NCBI GenBank assembly: GCA_030619365.1
Contig: JAUXBQ010000018.1
Location: forward strand, 1 to 17,966
DNA: 17,966 bases
From: a candidate division FCPU426 bacterium
GTDB taxonomy: Bacteria > Oederibacteriota > JAAXVQ01 > JAUVAV01
Direction: 5' to 3'
Shown here piece by piece: positions 1-7,810 of this stretch. The notes beneath the pieces are model-generated. The model did not search any database. It worked only from the letters and a program-made list of their open reading frames with translations, and was not told the DNA's origin. A program made the translations under genes and the position numbers. Numbering within the stretch: position 1 is the stretch's first letter; each line of letters begins with the position of its first letter.

Positions 1-366
1 GAGAAAAATGAAGAAAGATAATTTCCAAACTGAATCCTGAGGCTGCTATGCCAGCTCATTCCGGCATTTTTCCCCTCCTGGCAGAAAATGTCCACTTTCT
101 AATAGTATAGACTTTTTCTTCGGTCTACTCAATGAAATCCCTAATCCTTTTCCACCCCCCGGTGTCTATACAATTGCCACACCCGAGATCAGAGATCAGT
201 ATTTGCCGGAGGTGCTTGTAGGGAGGGGGATTGAATTTATGCTTACTTTCGGGTGTTCGGCATTCGGGTGCGCGGCGCTTCATTTTTCTATATGATTTAG
301 GTACAGTCGAATATATATAATACTACGATAATAAATCAATAAAAACTTCTGGAGGAGGGAGAGCAG
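1..366. other. Intergenic region without a recognised gene; 5' leader of the first gene
   Basis: I see no convincing coding sequence here. All three forward frames close early and no minus-strand frame has a recognisable product. The right end is AT-rich and holds a perfect TATAAT at 316-321, but no good -35 box lies 16-18 bases upstream. A very strong Shine-Dalgarno run (GGAGGAGGGAGAG, 351-363) precedes the ATG at 367. An 18-codon ORF (239-295) follows a GGGAGGGGG run but has nothing else in its favour. The end of an upstream gene is not visible. Confidence 0.5.
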
Positions 367-1158
367 ATGAAATACCGTTTTTTGGCCGGCGCCATCGCTT
401 TAGTCATGCTGTTTTCAACCAATCTTTTCGCCAACTCAATCAGATTCAAAGGTTATAACTTCAAAGCCAAAGTAGTCAAATCCAATCACCGGCAATACAA
501 AGAATTTAGAGAAGGCAACAAAGTCATGCTGAAAGTCCGTCCCAATGAGGAATACTCCATCGTGGTGCGCAACCCCTTGCCCGTGAGAGTGGCGGTGGCT
601 GTGACCATTGACGGTCTCAATTCCATTGACGGCAAGCGCACGTCACCCCGGAACGCGAAAAAATGGATCATCGCGCCCAACTCCTCCATCACCGTCTCGG
701 GCTGGCAGACCAGCAAGAAGACCCTGCGGAAGTTCCTGTTTACCGAGGACACGGCAGCCTATGCCCAGTGGCGGGAGGACCGGGAAGGGAAGCCTTTTGG
801 AAAAAATATGGGCGTGATTGGCCTGGCCTGGTTCTGGAACAAAGATGAGCTGCACCGGGCGCTTCATCCGCCCGAGCCTTTCATCTCCGGCAGATCAGAA
901 ATGGCCGACATGGCCCCGTCAGCCATGGGAGCCCGGGCGTCCAGCATGCGCCGGAAATCGGCGCCGCGGGCCGGCACAGGCATGGGCGATGTGAAACAGC
1001 ACCGCGTCACCGAGGTGCAGATGAACGCGAACGCGGGCATGTTCAGGGTTAGGGACGTCATGAAAATTTTCTACGAATTCGCCAAGCTGCCGCCCGAGCC
1101 CCTGCCGTTCATCGACGAGGAGAGAGAAACGATGCGGTTCGCGCCGGCAATGCCGTAA
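367..1158 (+). CDS. Secreted protein of unknown function with GLNSIDG and GWQTS motifs
   Basis: A 263-residue protein with an N-terminal signal peptide (hydrophobic residues 6-20, likely cleavage near LFANS at 20-24). Residues 60-160 form a compact, probably beta-rich domain with the motifs EYSIVVRNP (62-70), VAVTIDGLNSIDG (77-89), ARKW-like NAKKW (96-100), SGWQTS (111-116), RKFLFTED (121-128) and GVIGLAWF (149-156). These look like conserved motifs of an exported domain family that I have an impression of from other bacteria but cannot name. Residues 175-225 are Met/Ala/Arg-rich and low in complexity, and the tail is Pro-rich. The start is the ATG behind the strong GGAGGAGGGAGAG ribosome binding site. 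It is monocistronic: the next gene is about 360 bases away beyond a palindromic repeat. I assign no function. Confidence 0.8.
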   Translation: MKYRFLAGAIALVMLFSTNLFANSIRFKGYNFKAKVVKSNHRQYKEFREGNKVMLKVRPNEEYSIVVRNPLPVRVAVAVTIDGLNSIDGKRTSPRNAKKWIIAPNSSITVSGWQTSKKTLRKFLFTEDTAAYAQWREDREGKPFGKNMGVIGLAWFWNKDELHRALHPPEPFISGRSEMADMAPSAMGARASSMRRKSAPRAGTGMGDVKQHRVTEVQMNANAGMFRVRDVMKIFYEFAKLPPEPLPFIDEERETMRFAPAMP

Positions 1159-1172
1159 GACCGAAGAAAAAA

Positions 1173-1320
1173 TGATCACGAAGGACACGAAGAAAAACAG
1201 AAGAGCACGAAGAAACGAATAAGCAGGGGTTTAAAAACATTTTTTCTTACCCTTTTAACCCTGCCTTATTTTACCTTTTTTCGTGCTCTTGCTTTATCCT
1301 TCGTGCTCTTCGTGATTTTC
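1173..1320. repeat. Long palindromic intergenic repeat (CACGAAG family), copy 1
   Basis: An imperfect inverted repeat with arms of roughly 55-60 bases begins 15 bases after the stop codon at 1158. The left arm carries TGATCACGAAGGACACGAAG and AGAGCACGAAG. The right arm (1259-1320) carries the complement, CTTCGTGCTCTTCGTGATTT, and ends meet in the short pair GCAGGG/CCCTGC. The AT-rich loop lies near 1230-1258. A shorter relative lies at 16597-16675, also just after a stop codon. Such palindromes could fold in mRNA and act as terminators or 3'-end stabilisers, or be non-autonomous mobile repeats. The remaining stretch to 1520 shows no gene I would call. Confidence 0.75.
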
Positions 1321-1520
1321 TTTTATTTCGTATTTCTTAAGAGCGGCGGAAATTCGGCGCTTGAGCCTCCGGGGAACTGCACTGGCAATCACCAAGTCCA
1401 AGTGGAATACCAGGCCGGTTCGGTATTTCCGCTTGCGCGCGGCCGGAAAAATGTTTATGCTGGTTTTGCATTGCAATTCTGGGGAGGATTGTACACATCT
1501 TCGACAGGGAGGTATCCTGT

Positions 1521-2789
1521 ATGAACAAACATCACTTATGCAAACGTCTGATCACGGTGTTCCTGGGTATGGCAATATTTTGGAGCCCGCTGATTGCCAC
1601 GGGCCTGGAATATTTCGAAGAGGCGGACATACTCAAACCGAACATGGGGATCATGCTCTCCCCGGAACTTAAAAACACGAAGAACGAGGAAGCGAAACGA
1701 GGCGAGTGGGCGGTTATCGTCGGCCTGGCCGAGCAGATGGGCTTTACCAGCAACCTGTATCACAGCCCAACGGATGACGGCCTTGGCACCGTGCTGCCGG
1801 TGAAGACCGTCGGTTCGGCCTTTGCCGCCACTTCGATCCTGGTCGAGACTGAGCGGCATTTCAATGCCCGGAACGGCCTTAACCTTTCCTTCCAATTCGC
1901 GGACCTCCGCTACTTCGAGAACAACATGGCTTATGACCAGACCGTGAAGTTAAAGGCCGGCTACAGCCACGATTTTTCCGACAGCCTGCTGCTGTTCGCG
2001 GACCTGGGCTACAAATTCCGGAACGACGACGCGCTGAACATCTATGGCATACCTTACCAACGCGACTACAGTTACGCGAAATACCTCGTAAAACTGGGCG
2101 CTCGCTTTGACGTGCGGGACCAGCACCGCTTCAAGTTTTATTACAAATTTGCGTATAAGGATTACGGGGAAGAGCACATCGTACCTTTGACGAACAGCCT
2201 GGACTGGTCCCGGCATGGCGCGTATTTCCGTTATCGCTTCATGCCCCATCCCAGCACCAAAATACGCTTTTGGTATTCCTTTAAGATGCAGGAGTACCTG
2301 GAGGAAAAGGCCAGCCGGAGCGATGGCCGCACCTTTGTGAACGATCCTATGGAAAAACATAATTACCATAAAATCCTGGTATGGGTGAGCCACGAGGCCA
2401 ATGACAGCCTGACCATTGGGGCCAAGTACCGCATGCGTTCCAAGGACGACACGTATCAATCCTACGAATCCTACGTTCAGCACGGCGGGGAACTGATGGT
2501 CAAGTATCAGGCCACCCTGCTGCTCACCCTGGAACTCGCGGCCGGCCTGAACGCCCGGGCTTACGACTACCGGGGAGCGGTGCAGATAATTCCGGTCCCG
2601 GCCGGCACGGCGACCATGACCAATGACAAGTGGTTCGTGGACCTGACCACGACCTACCAATTGGACGAGTATCGCACCTTGTTCGGTGGCTACGCCCTTC
2701 GGACCCGCAGCACCAACCGGCTGGTGGGCACCTCGTTCATGGATTACGCGGTTCACTGCGTGGGCGCCGGCATTTCCATGGCGTTCTAG
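1521..2789 (+). CDS. Predicted outer-membrane beta-barrel protein
   Basis: A 422-residue exported protein. Residues 1-28 form a signal peptide (positive MNKHHLCKR followed by a hydrophobic stretch). The mature part is a run of alternating hydrophobic/polar strands rich in Tyr, Phe, Arg and Asp (for example LSFQFADLRYF, LLLFADLGYKFRN, FKFYYKFAYKDYG, LFGGYALRTRS), and the chain ends in phenylalanine (GISMAF), the classical C-terminal signature of outer-membrane barrels. I do not recognise a specific porin family. The ATG is preceded by GGGAGGT (1506-1512); this ribosome binding site lies between ACAGG and CCTGT, which could pair and close it off. The gene starts a forward operon: the transglutaminase-like/7TM gene follows after 19 bases. 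The barrel is therefore a candidate outer-membrane exit or anchor for that system (inference). Confidence 0.8.
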   Translation: MNKHHLCKRLITVFLGMAIFWSPLIATGLEYFEEADILKPNMGIMLSPELKNTKNEEAKRGEWAVIVGLAEQMGFTSNLYHSPTDDGLGTVLPVKTVGSAFAATSILVETERHFNARNGLNLSFQFADLRYFENNMAYDQTVKLKAGYSHDFSDSLLLFADLGYKFRNDDALNIYGIPYQRDYSYAKYLVKLGARFDVRDQHRFKFYYKFAYKDYGEEHIVPLTNSLDWSRHGAYFRYRFMPHPSTKIRFWYSFKMQEYLEEKASRSDGRTFVNDPMEKHNYHKILVWVSHEANDSLTIGAKYRMRSKDDTYQSYESYVQHGGELMVKYQATLLLTLELAAGLNARAYDYRGAVQIIPVPAGTATMTNDKWFVDLTTTYQLDEYRTLFGGYALRTRSTNRLVGTSFMDYAVHCVGAGISMAF

Positions 2790-2803
2790 GCGACTGGTCG
2801 CCT
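2788..2803 (+). promoter_or_regulatory. Intercistronic hairpin AGGCGAC-TG-GTCGCCT
   Basis: A perfect 7-base inverted repeat with a 2-base centre starts inside the stop codon of the barrel gene and ends 5 bases before the ATG of the next gene, where a Shine-Dalgarno sequence would be expected but none is seen. It could tune expression between the two genes by mRNA processing or by controlling translational coupling. There is no T-run, so it is not a typical intrinsic terminator. Confidence 0.4.
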
Positions 2804-2808
2804 GACCC

Positions 2809-4404
2809 ATGCGGGGCCGCGATAAACTGCTGATCATCATCCTGGTGGGCGTGTGTTTTGCCCTGGTGTTTTACCGGATCCACATGTTCGGGTTTTCCGC
2901 GGCCGGCTTGCTGCCCCAGCGGCATTACGAACTCCTGCTCAACATGACCTTTGACGGCCACGACGAGAAAGTGCGTTTGCGCGTGGCCCTGCCTTTTGAG
3001 ACCGATCGCCAGAAAGTTCGCAACGAGTTCTTCGGCGCGCCGGAAATCCCGTTTCGCCTTAAGCACCAGGCCGGGAACCGCTGGGGAGTCTGGGAGCGGG
3101 ACGAGGTGCGCGGCCGGCACAGTGTGGTGTATTCCAGCATGGTCCGCACCGAGGCCCGGCGTTTTAAATTGCCCGAGGTCCTGCCCCGGCCCGGGCCGTA
3201 TGCAACCGAGCTACAGGCCGCCCTGCTCTCCGCAAAACATATCCAGTCCGAATCCAAGGATATCCGGAACCTGTACGCCTCACTGGTTTTGCCGGAACAG
3301 CGGGATAACCTCGCGGCCATCGTGCGCGCGGTTTATCAGCACACCCAGCAAACCGTGAAATCCGTCAAGCTCAAGGGCACCACGGACGCGCTGACCTGCC
3401 TGCGCCTGGGCGAAGCCTCTTGTGGCGGAAAATCCCGTCTGTTCGTGGCCCTGTGCCGGACGGCCGGCATACCGTCCCGCCTGGTGGGCGGCCTTATCAT
3501 GAAGAACGGCACCTGGCGCTCTTCCCACATCTGGGCCGAGGCCTGGCTGGCCGGGCGCTGGATCCCGTTCTGCCCCTTGAACGGGTATTTTGCCGAGATC
3601 CCGGCGCATTACCTTACCCTGTACTACGGCGACCATTCACTGTTCACGCATACCCGCGACATTAACTTCAGGTATTTTTTCCATGGCAAGACTGTGCTGG
3701 CCCCGCCCGCGGAAGCCCTGCGGGACATCCGTTCCCAGCCGGCCGGGCTCCTGAACCTGTGGTCCGCTTTCGAACAGGTCCGCATTCCGCTCAACCTGCT
3801 CAAGATCATCCTCATGATCCCGTTTGGCGCGCTCATCGTGGTCCTGGCCCGGAACGTGGCCGGCATACCGACTTTCGGCACGTTCATGCCCGCCCTGCTG
3901 GCCGTGGCCTTCCGGGACACGGGCCTGCTCTGGGGGTTGATCCTGTTCGCCTCCATCCTGATCTTCGGCGGTGGGGTGCGGTTCGCCCTGGAACGCTTCC
4001 AGCTCCTGCACACGCCCCGGCTGGCTGTCATCCTTACCTCCACCGTGCTGTTCATGATGGGCGTGACCGCCCTGGGCGTGGCCACGGGCCAGATCCTGGC
4101 CACGCGCGTCTCCTTGTTTCCCATCGTGATCCTGACCCTGACCGTGGAACGCGCGGCCATTATCACCGAGGAGGAGGGCCTGCGCCAGGCCGGGCTGGTG
4201 GCCCTGGGAACCATGCTGGTGGTGACCGTTGCCTACGCGCTCATGAGCTGGGAAATTTTGCAGGTGATCGTGGTCACGTTTCCCGAAACCCTGCTGCTGG
4301 TGGTGGCGGTCTTTTTCGTGGTCGGCCGCTGGGCCGGCATCCGTTGGAGCGAGTACCTGCGCTTCCGGGAATTCTTTTTTTCCGGGAGGAACCCGCATGC
4401 TTGA
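2809..4404 (+). CDS. Transglutaminase-like domain fused to a seven-helix membrane domain
   Basis: A 531-residue inner-membrane protein. Residues 6-25 form an N-terminal membrane anchor. A largely periplasmic part follows, with a transglutaminase-like fold at about 165-275: Cys205 in EASCGGKSRLF, His240 in SSHIWAEAW, and WIPFCPLNG at 251-259, where the usual third catalytic Asp is Cys255. Residues 325-510 hold about six or seven hydrophobic helices with the sequences NVAGIPTFGTFMPALLAVAF and FPIVILTLTVERA, which I recognise as signatures of the 7TM domain usually fused to 'inactive' transglutaminases (PF14400/PF14402 type). Known members occur next to an ATP-grasp ligase, as here: the next gene overlaps by 8 bases. 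A role in making, attaching or exporting a peptide at the envelope is inference from that pairing. No clear Shine-Dalgarno precedes the ATG, so translation may be coupled to the barrel gene. Confidence 0.88.
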   Translation: MRGRDKLLIIILVGVCFALVFYRIHMFGFSAAGLLPQRHYELLLNMTFDGHDEKVRLRVALPFETDRQKVRNEFFGAPEIPFRLKHQAGNRWGVWERDEVRGRHSVVYSSMVRTEARRFKLPEVLPRPGPYATELQAALLSAKHIQSESKDIRNLYASLVLPEQRDNLAAIVRAVYQHTQQTVKSVKLKGTTDALTCLRLGEASCGGKSRLFVALCRTAGIPSRLVGGLIMKNGTWRSSHIWAEAWLAGRWIPFCPLNGYFAEIPAHYLTLYYGDHSLFTHTRDINFRYFFHGKTVLAPPAEALRDIRSQPAGLLNLWSAFEQVRIPLNLLKIILMIPFGALIVVLARNVAGIPTFGTFMPALLAVAFRDTGLLWGLILFASILIFGGGVRFALERFQLLHTPRLAVILTSTVLFMMGVTALGVATGQILATRVSLFPIVILTLTVERAAIITEEEGLRQAGLVALGTMLVVTVAYALMSWEILQVIVVTFPETLLLVVAVFFVVGRWAGIRWSEYLRFREFFFSGRNPHA

Positions 4405-5293
4405 GTTTTTCAGGCGGGCCCGGCGCCTGCAGCAGGAAATCCTGGGCATCAATGTGCGTAACCGCGACTTTGTCTACCCCCTGAATCACAGGCGGTATTT
4501 TCCGAGCGTGAACGACAAATTGCTGGCCAAGCAAATCTTATCCGAACAGGGTCTGCCCGTGCCCCGGACTCTCTGGGTGGGGCAGAACCACGCTGACCTG
4601 GACAGCCTGGACGCCGTGCTGGATAATACGCCCGAGTTTGTCATCAAGCCGGCTCAAGGGTCCGGCGGCCGCGGCATCCGCATTATGGAGCAGGCCGGGG
4701 AAGGGCGTTTCCTGGACAGCCATGCCTCTGGGCCCGGCCTGAGCCGGGAGGACGTGCAGGCCCATATCGCGGACATTCTGGCCGGTGTCTATTCCCTGGA
4801 AAAACTGACTGACCGGGCCTATTTGGAAGAGCGCTTGCGGCCGGACCGGGTGCTGGGCCAGTTGACGCCCAGCGGCTTACCGGATATCCGCGTGCTCATG
4901 CATCGCGGCTGGCCGGTCATGGCCATGGCGCGCATCCCCACGCGGAGCTCCGGCGGCCGCGCGAATCTGCACCAGGGCGCGATCGGCCTGGGTATTGAGA
5001 TGCGCACCGGCCAAACCACGCACGCCATCGTGAAAAATAAGGTTCTGAAGACCCACCCGGACACCGGCCAAGCACTGCCGCGCGTCACCATCCCTTATTG
5101 GGAACGGATACTGGATTATAGCCGGCAGGCCGCCCATTGCTTTAACCTGGGTTACCTGGGGATCGACGTGGCGATCGATCAGCAGCAGGGACCACTGATC
5201 CTGGAACTCAACGCGCGGCCGGGGCTGAGCATTCAACTGGCCAACCAGCAGGGCCTGGTTGCCAAATTATATTCGGGAAGGCAGGCTGCGTGA
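4397..5293 (+). CDS. ATP-grasp ligase, alpha-L-glutamate ligase-related family
   Basis: A 298-residue soluble, cytoplasmic ATP-grasp enzyme. Visible landmarks are the N-terminal family sequence INVRNRDFVYPLNHRRYFP (18-36), the nucleotide-binding FVIKPAQGSGGRGI (81-94, with Lys84 and the glycine-rich loop), LPDIRVL (161-167), and the metal/ATP-binding ELNARPGL (270-277; Glu270, Asn272). The overall pattern matches the sugar-transport-free 'ATPgrasp_ST'/RimK-related group (PF14397 type), whose members typically neighbour transglutaminase-like/7TM genes. Enzymes of this fold join a carboxylate to an amine through an acyl phosphate; the actual substrates are unknown. The start ATG has GGGAGGA six bases upstream inside the preceding gene, and the two genes overlap by 8 bases. 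The downstream TPR gene begins within its stop codon. This tight packing implies one translational unit. Confidence 0.9.
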   Translation: MLEFFRRARRLQQEILGINVRNRDFVYPLNHRRYFPSVNDKLLAKQILSEQGLPVPRTLWVGQNHADLDSLDAVLDNTPEFVIKPAQGSGGRGIRIMEQAGEGRFLDSHASGPGLSREDVQAHIADILAGVYSLEKLTDRAYLEERLRPDRVLGQLTPSGLPDIRVLMHRGWPVMAMARIPTRSSGGRANLHQGAIGLGIEMRTGQTTHAIVKNKVLKTHPDTGQALPRVTIPYWERILDYSRQAAHCFNLGYLGIDVAIDQQQGPLILELNARPGLSIQLANQQGLVAKLYSGRQAA

Positions 5294-7101
5294 GATTCAC
5301 ACCCGGGGATCGGATATTTATCCTGGCTATGCTAGCCTTGGTAATCGGCGCTTCCGTGTACGCCTGGCGCCTGAGCGCCCGGCCGGACGCGCGGGCTGAG
5401 CAGGAAATAAAGGTGCAGGCCCTGGGACCGGAATCCCAAGCGCAAGGCTTAGCGCCCGATTCCCGGACCCGCGCTGTCACAGAGCGGGAAATTGAAGTCA
5501 GCGACCTGGCCATTAAAACCGATAATCCGGCACTGGCCCGGGCCCTGGCCCTGCGGCAGCAGGGGAAACCCGCTCAAGCCGTGCAACAGGCGCAAGAATA
5601 TCTCGTGGGGCATGCCCGGAACGCGGAAGCCTGGTCAATTCTGGGGTCCCTGTTGATCACTTCGCAAAATCCCGCGGCTGCCCAACAGGCCCTGGAAAAA
5701 GCCATTGCCCTGAATCCTCGGGACGCCCGCGCCCTTTACCACCTGGGCCTGGCTCAATCCCTGTCCGGAAACGTGGTGGCTGCGATCACATCCTATAAAC
5801 AAGCCGTGGTCCTGCGACCCGGCTATTCCCGGGCCCTGTACAATCTGGGCGAACTGTTTTTGCGGGCTAAGAATTACGAAGAGGCTGAGGCCTACTTCAG
5901 GCGCGTGACGCGGGTCAGCCGTTCATCCACCACGCCCAAGGCCTATTTTCAGTTAGGCTATATTGCCACCCGCCAAGACAACAACGAACAGGCGGTTTCC
6001 GCCTACCAACAGGCCATTGTCCTGCGTCCGGATTATTCCCGGGCCCGGGTCAACCTGGCCTTGGCGTATGAAGACCGGGGTGATTTGGAAAGCGCGATCC
6101 AGGAGCTGCAAAAGGCGGCTCGCCTGGATTCCGGCTCAGCCAGCGCCCCGTTTAACCTGGGGAGGCTGTTGTACCGGCAGGGAAAACTCAAGCCGGCAGC
6201 CCAGGCCTTTCAGGCCGCCAGCCAGGCGGACCCGAAAATGACAAAGGCCTTTTATTGGCTCGGCTTGGTGCGCCACGAATTGGGGCAAGCCAGGCTCGCG
6301 GTCGAAGCCTGGCAGGAGGTGGTCAGGCTGGAACCCGGGCATTGCCGCGCGCTCATGCGCCTGGCCGCAATCAGCCGGGAAGCGGGGCATTTGGAGGAGG
6401 CTGAGAATTATTTGCGGCGCGCCGTTGCCGTGGATCCCAATCACGCCGGGGCCTGGAACCGCCTGGGGATTGTGCTGGCTAACCAGGACCGCTTTACGGA
6501 AGCGGTTTTGCTGTACGAAAAGGCCATTGCCCTGAATCCAGGGGGATTGGCGGCGCATTACAACCGGTCCCTGGCCCTGATCAACCTGGGCCAGACCAGC
6601 CAGGCCATCGCGGCCCTGCGGGATGTGCTGGAACGGGAGCTGTCGCACCTGGACGCCCGGGCCAAGCTGGCCAAGCTCCTGGCGAAAACAGGAAAAAAAG
6701 ACGCAGCCTTGCGGGAAGTGAAAAAGCTGGAGAAACTGGCACCGGAAACGCCCGATCTGCTACTACCCATTGCCTACGTGTATTCGCAGACCGGGCAGGA
6801 GAGCGAGGCGGTCAGGCGACTGGAGCGCCTGATACAAAACCAGCCGGACAATATTGTCGCGCGCTACAACCTTGGCGTGGCGTACGGAAAACTGGAGAAG
6901 TATTCCCAGGCCATTGAAGCCTACACGGCTTTAATCAAGCGACGCCCGGGGCATTGGAAAGCCCGCCTGAACCTGGGATACGCGTACATGCGCCTGGGGC
7001 AAAAGGACCAGGCGCGGAAACACTTCAAGCGGGTGCTGGAACTCTCGCCGCAAAACCAGAAAGCCCTCATTGCCCTTCAAAAGCTGAAAAAAAGCCAATA
7101 A
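5290..7101 (+). CDS. Membrane-anchored TPR-repeat protein
   Basis: A 603-residue protein made almost entirely of tetratricopeptide repeats. A single hydrophobic segment (9-27) preceded by Arg residues should anchor it in the inner membrane with the rest in the periplasm. A variable linker (28-75) leads into about 15 consecutive 34-residue TPR units between 79 and 592, with classic spacing of W/Y-LG-Y/A-A-P residues (for example ALYHLGLAQSLSGN, ARYNLGVAYGKLEKY, ARLNLGYAYMRLGQ). TPR arrays are scaffolds for protein or peptide binding and carry no catalysis. The start is GTG, overlapping the ATP-grasp stop codon as GTGA, with GGGAAGG upstream. As the last gene of the barrel/7TM/ATP-grasp operon it could hold the assembly together or bind its product (inference). 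The gene ends just before a palindromic repeat cluster. Confidence 0.88.
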   Translation: MRFTPGDRIFILAMLALVIGASVYAWRLSARPDARAEQEIKVQALGPESQAQGLAPDSRTRAVTEREIEVSDLAIKTDNPALARALALRQQGKPAQAVQQAQEYLVGHARNAEAWSILGSLLITSQNPAAAQQALEKAIALNPRDARALYHLGLAQSLSGNVVAAITSYKQAVVLRPGYSRALYNLGELFLRAKNYEEAEAYFRRVTRVSRSSTTPKAYFQLGYIATRQDNNEQAVSAYQQAIVLRPDYSRARVNLALAYEDRGDLESAIQELQKAARLDSGSASAPFNLGRLLYRQGKLKPAAQAFQAASQADPKMTKAFYWLGLVRHELGQARLAVEAWQEVVRLEPGHCRALMRLAAISREAGHLEEAENYLRRAVAVDPNHAGAWNRLGIVLANQDRFTEAVLLYEKAIALNPGGLAAHYNRSLALINLGQTSQAIAALRDVLERELSHLDARAKLAKLLAKTGKKDAALREVKKLEKLAPETPDLLLPIAYVYSQTGQESEAVRRLERLIQNQPDNIVARYNLGVAYGKLEKYSQAIEAYTALIKRRPGHWKARLNLGYAYMRLGQKDQARKHFKRVLELSPQNQKALIALQKLKKSQ

Positions 7102-7110
7102 ACAAAATAG

Positions 7111-7347
7111 CCACAGATACACACAGATGCACACGGATAAAATCCATGCAATTTACCGCAAAGGCGCAAAGAGCGCAGAGGAAAGCATTAAAAGGGGAAA
7201 AGCAAAAAGCAAAGGCTATTCACCGCAGAGGCGCAGAGGAAACACAGAAAGTATGGGGAAAAAGATAAAAGAATAATATTTATTAAATGTTTAACCCTAA
7301 TTTATATTTTGAATTTCTCTGTGTGCTCTGCGTCTCTGTGGTGAAAA
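7111..7347. repeat. Palindromic repeat cluster (CACAGATAC and CACCGCAGAGGCGCAGAG families)
   Basis: Directly after the TPR gene stop lie three related low-complexity repeats: CCACAGATACACACAGATGC (starting at 7111), TTTACCGCAAAGGCGCAAAG (starting at 7152) and CACCGCAGAGGCGCAGAGGA (starting at 7221). A reverse-complement copy, TTTCTCTGTGTGCTCTGCGT, starts at 7314 and runs to GTGGTGAAAA at 7347, so that 7217-7250 and 7314-7347 form a long stem around an AT-rich loop. Repeats of this wording are familiar as dispersed intergenic elements in many environmental bacterial genomes. No coding sequence is supported here. Confidence 0.75.
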
Positions 7348-7384
7348 TGTCTTGTGCATTTCCTTTGCGGCATTTAGGCTGGGA

Positions 7385-7603
7385 TCAGGCGTGGGTGATG
7401 ACGTGTTCAGCCCGCGTTTTCTGGTTGGGCAACAGGTCCCCGGGGACCTTGGCCTGTCCCAAAACCTGGGCCACCAGGTAGCGCGCGCAGTTTTCAAAGT
7501 GGTTCATGCAGTAATTGATCTTGTACAGCGTCGTAAGCGCTGGCATGTCTTTCATGGAGTCGTTGAAGAAGGGGCAGGTTTTTATTCTAGGGCATTCCGC
7601 CAT
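7385..7603 (-). CDS. Small four-cysteine protein of unknown function
   Basis: A 72-residue soluble protein with four cysteines (4, 10, 32, 39) arranged as C-x5-C-PFFN and YC-x6-CARY. This resembles small conserved bacterial proteins that I recall with the same CPFFN/YC/CARY layout and no known function. Four cysteines in two pairs suggest a zinc site or an iron-sulfur cluster (inference). The conserved-looking tail VPGDLLPNQ (53-61) supports a real gene. I chose the internal ATG at 7603 because GAGGTGA lies just upstream at a suitable distance and the conserved pattern begins there; longer versions add a sequence with no ribosome binding site. A promoter candidate lies at 7673-7700. It stands alone on the minus strand between repeat-rich regions. 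Confidence 0.75.
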   Translation of the reverse strand: MAECPRIKTCPFFNDSMKDMPALTTLYKINYCMNHFENCARYLVAQVLGQAKVPGDLLPNQKTRAEHVITHA

Positions 7604-7672
7604 GATTATCACCTCATTTAAATGACAATTCAGGAACCGTTGCAAAAACGAACAATTATTGTATATATTGTA

Positions 7673-7700
7673 AGTATACACCATATTTTGGGATTTTCAA
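7673..7700 (-). promoter_or_regulatory. Sigma70-like promoter for the four-cysteine protein
   Basis: On the minus strand, TTGAAA (7700-7695) is followed after 16 bases by TATACT (7678-7673). This would start transcription about 60 bases upstream of the ATG at 7603. The surroundings are strongly AT-rich, which also raises the chance of a false match. Confidence 0.45.
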
Positions 7701-7810
7701 GTGCCAAGAACAATAAAATAGCATTGATATTAAATGGTATTGTTGGACGATATCATAGCTACATTTTATCTAACCAGAGTTAAGGTGTAAACCAGGCAAA
7801 ACAACCCCGA

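Noticed and set aside
239..295. 18-codon ORF behind a GGGAGGGGG run, possible leader peptide
   Set aside because: No supporting motif, terminator or codon pattern linking it to the gene at 367; a chance ORF is equally likely.
1303..1524. 73-codon forward ORF overlapping the palindrome and the leader of the barrel gene
   Set aside because: It starts inside the repeat arm, has no ribosome binding site and no protein-like features.
1950..2840. Long minus-strand open frame of 296 codons opposite the barrel gene
   Set aside because: It lies wholly opposite a gene with signal peptide, strand pattern and C-terminal Phe; the reverse product is low in complexity and has no motif.
3637..4452. Minus-strand frame of 271 codons opposite the 7TM domain
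   Set aside because: Gly/Gln/His/Asp-rich composition is typical of the antisense of a GC-rich membrane gene; no ribosome binding site.
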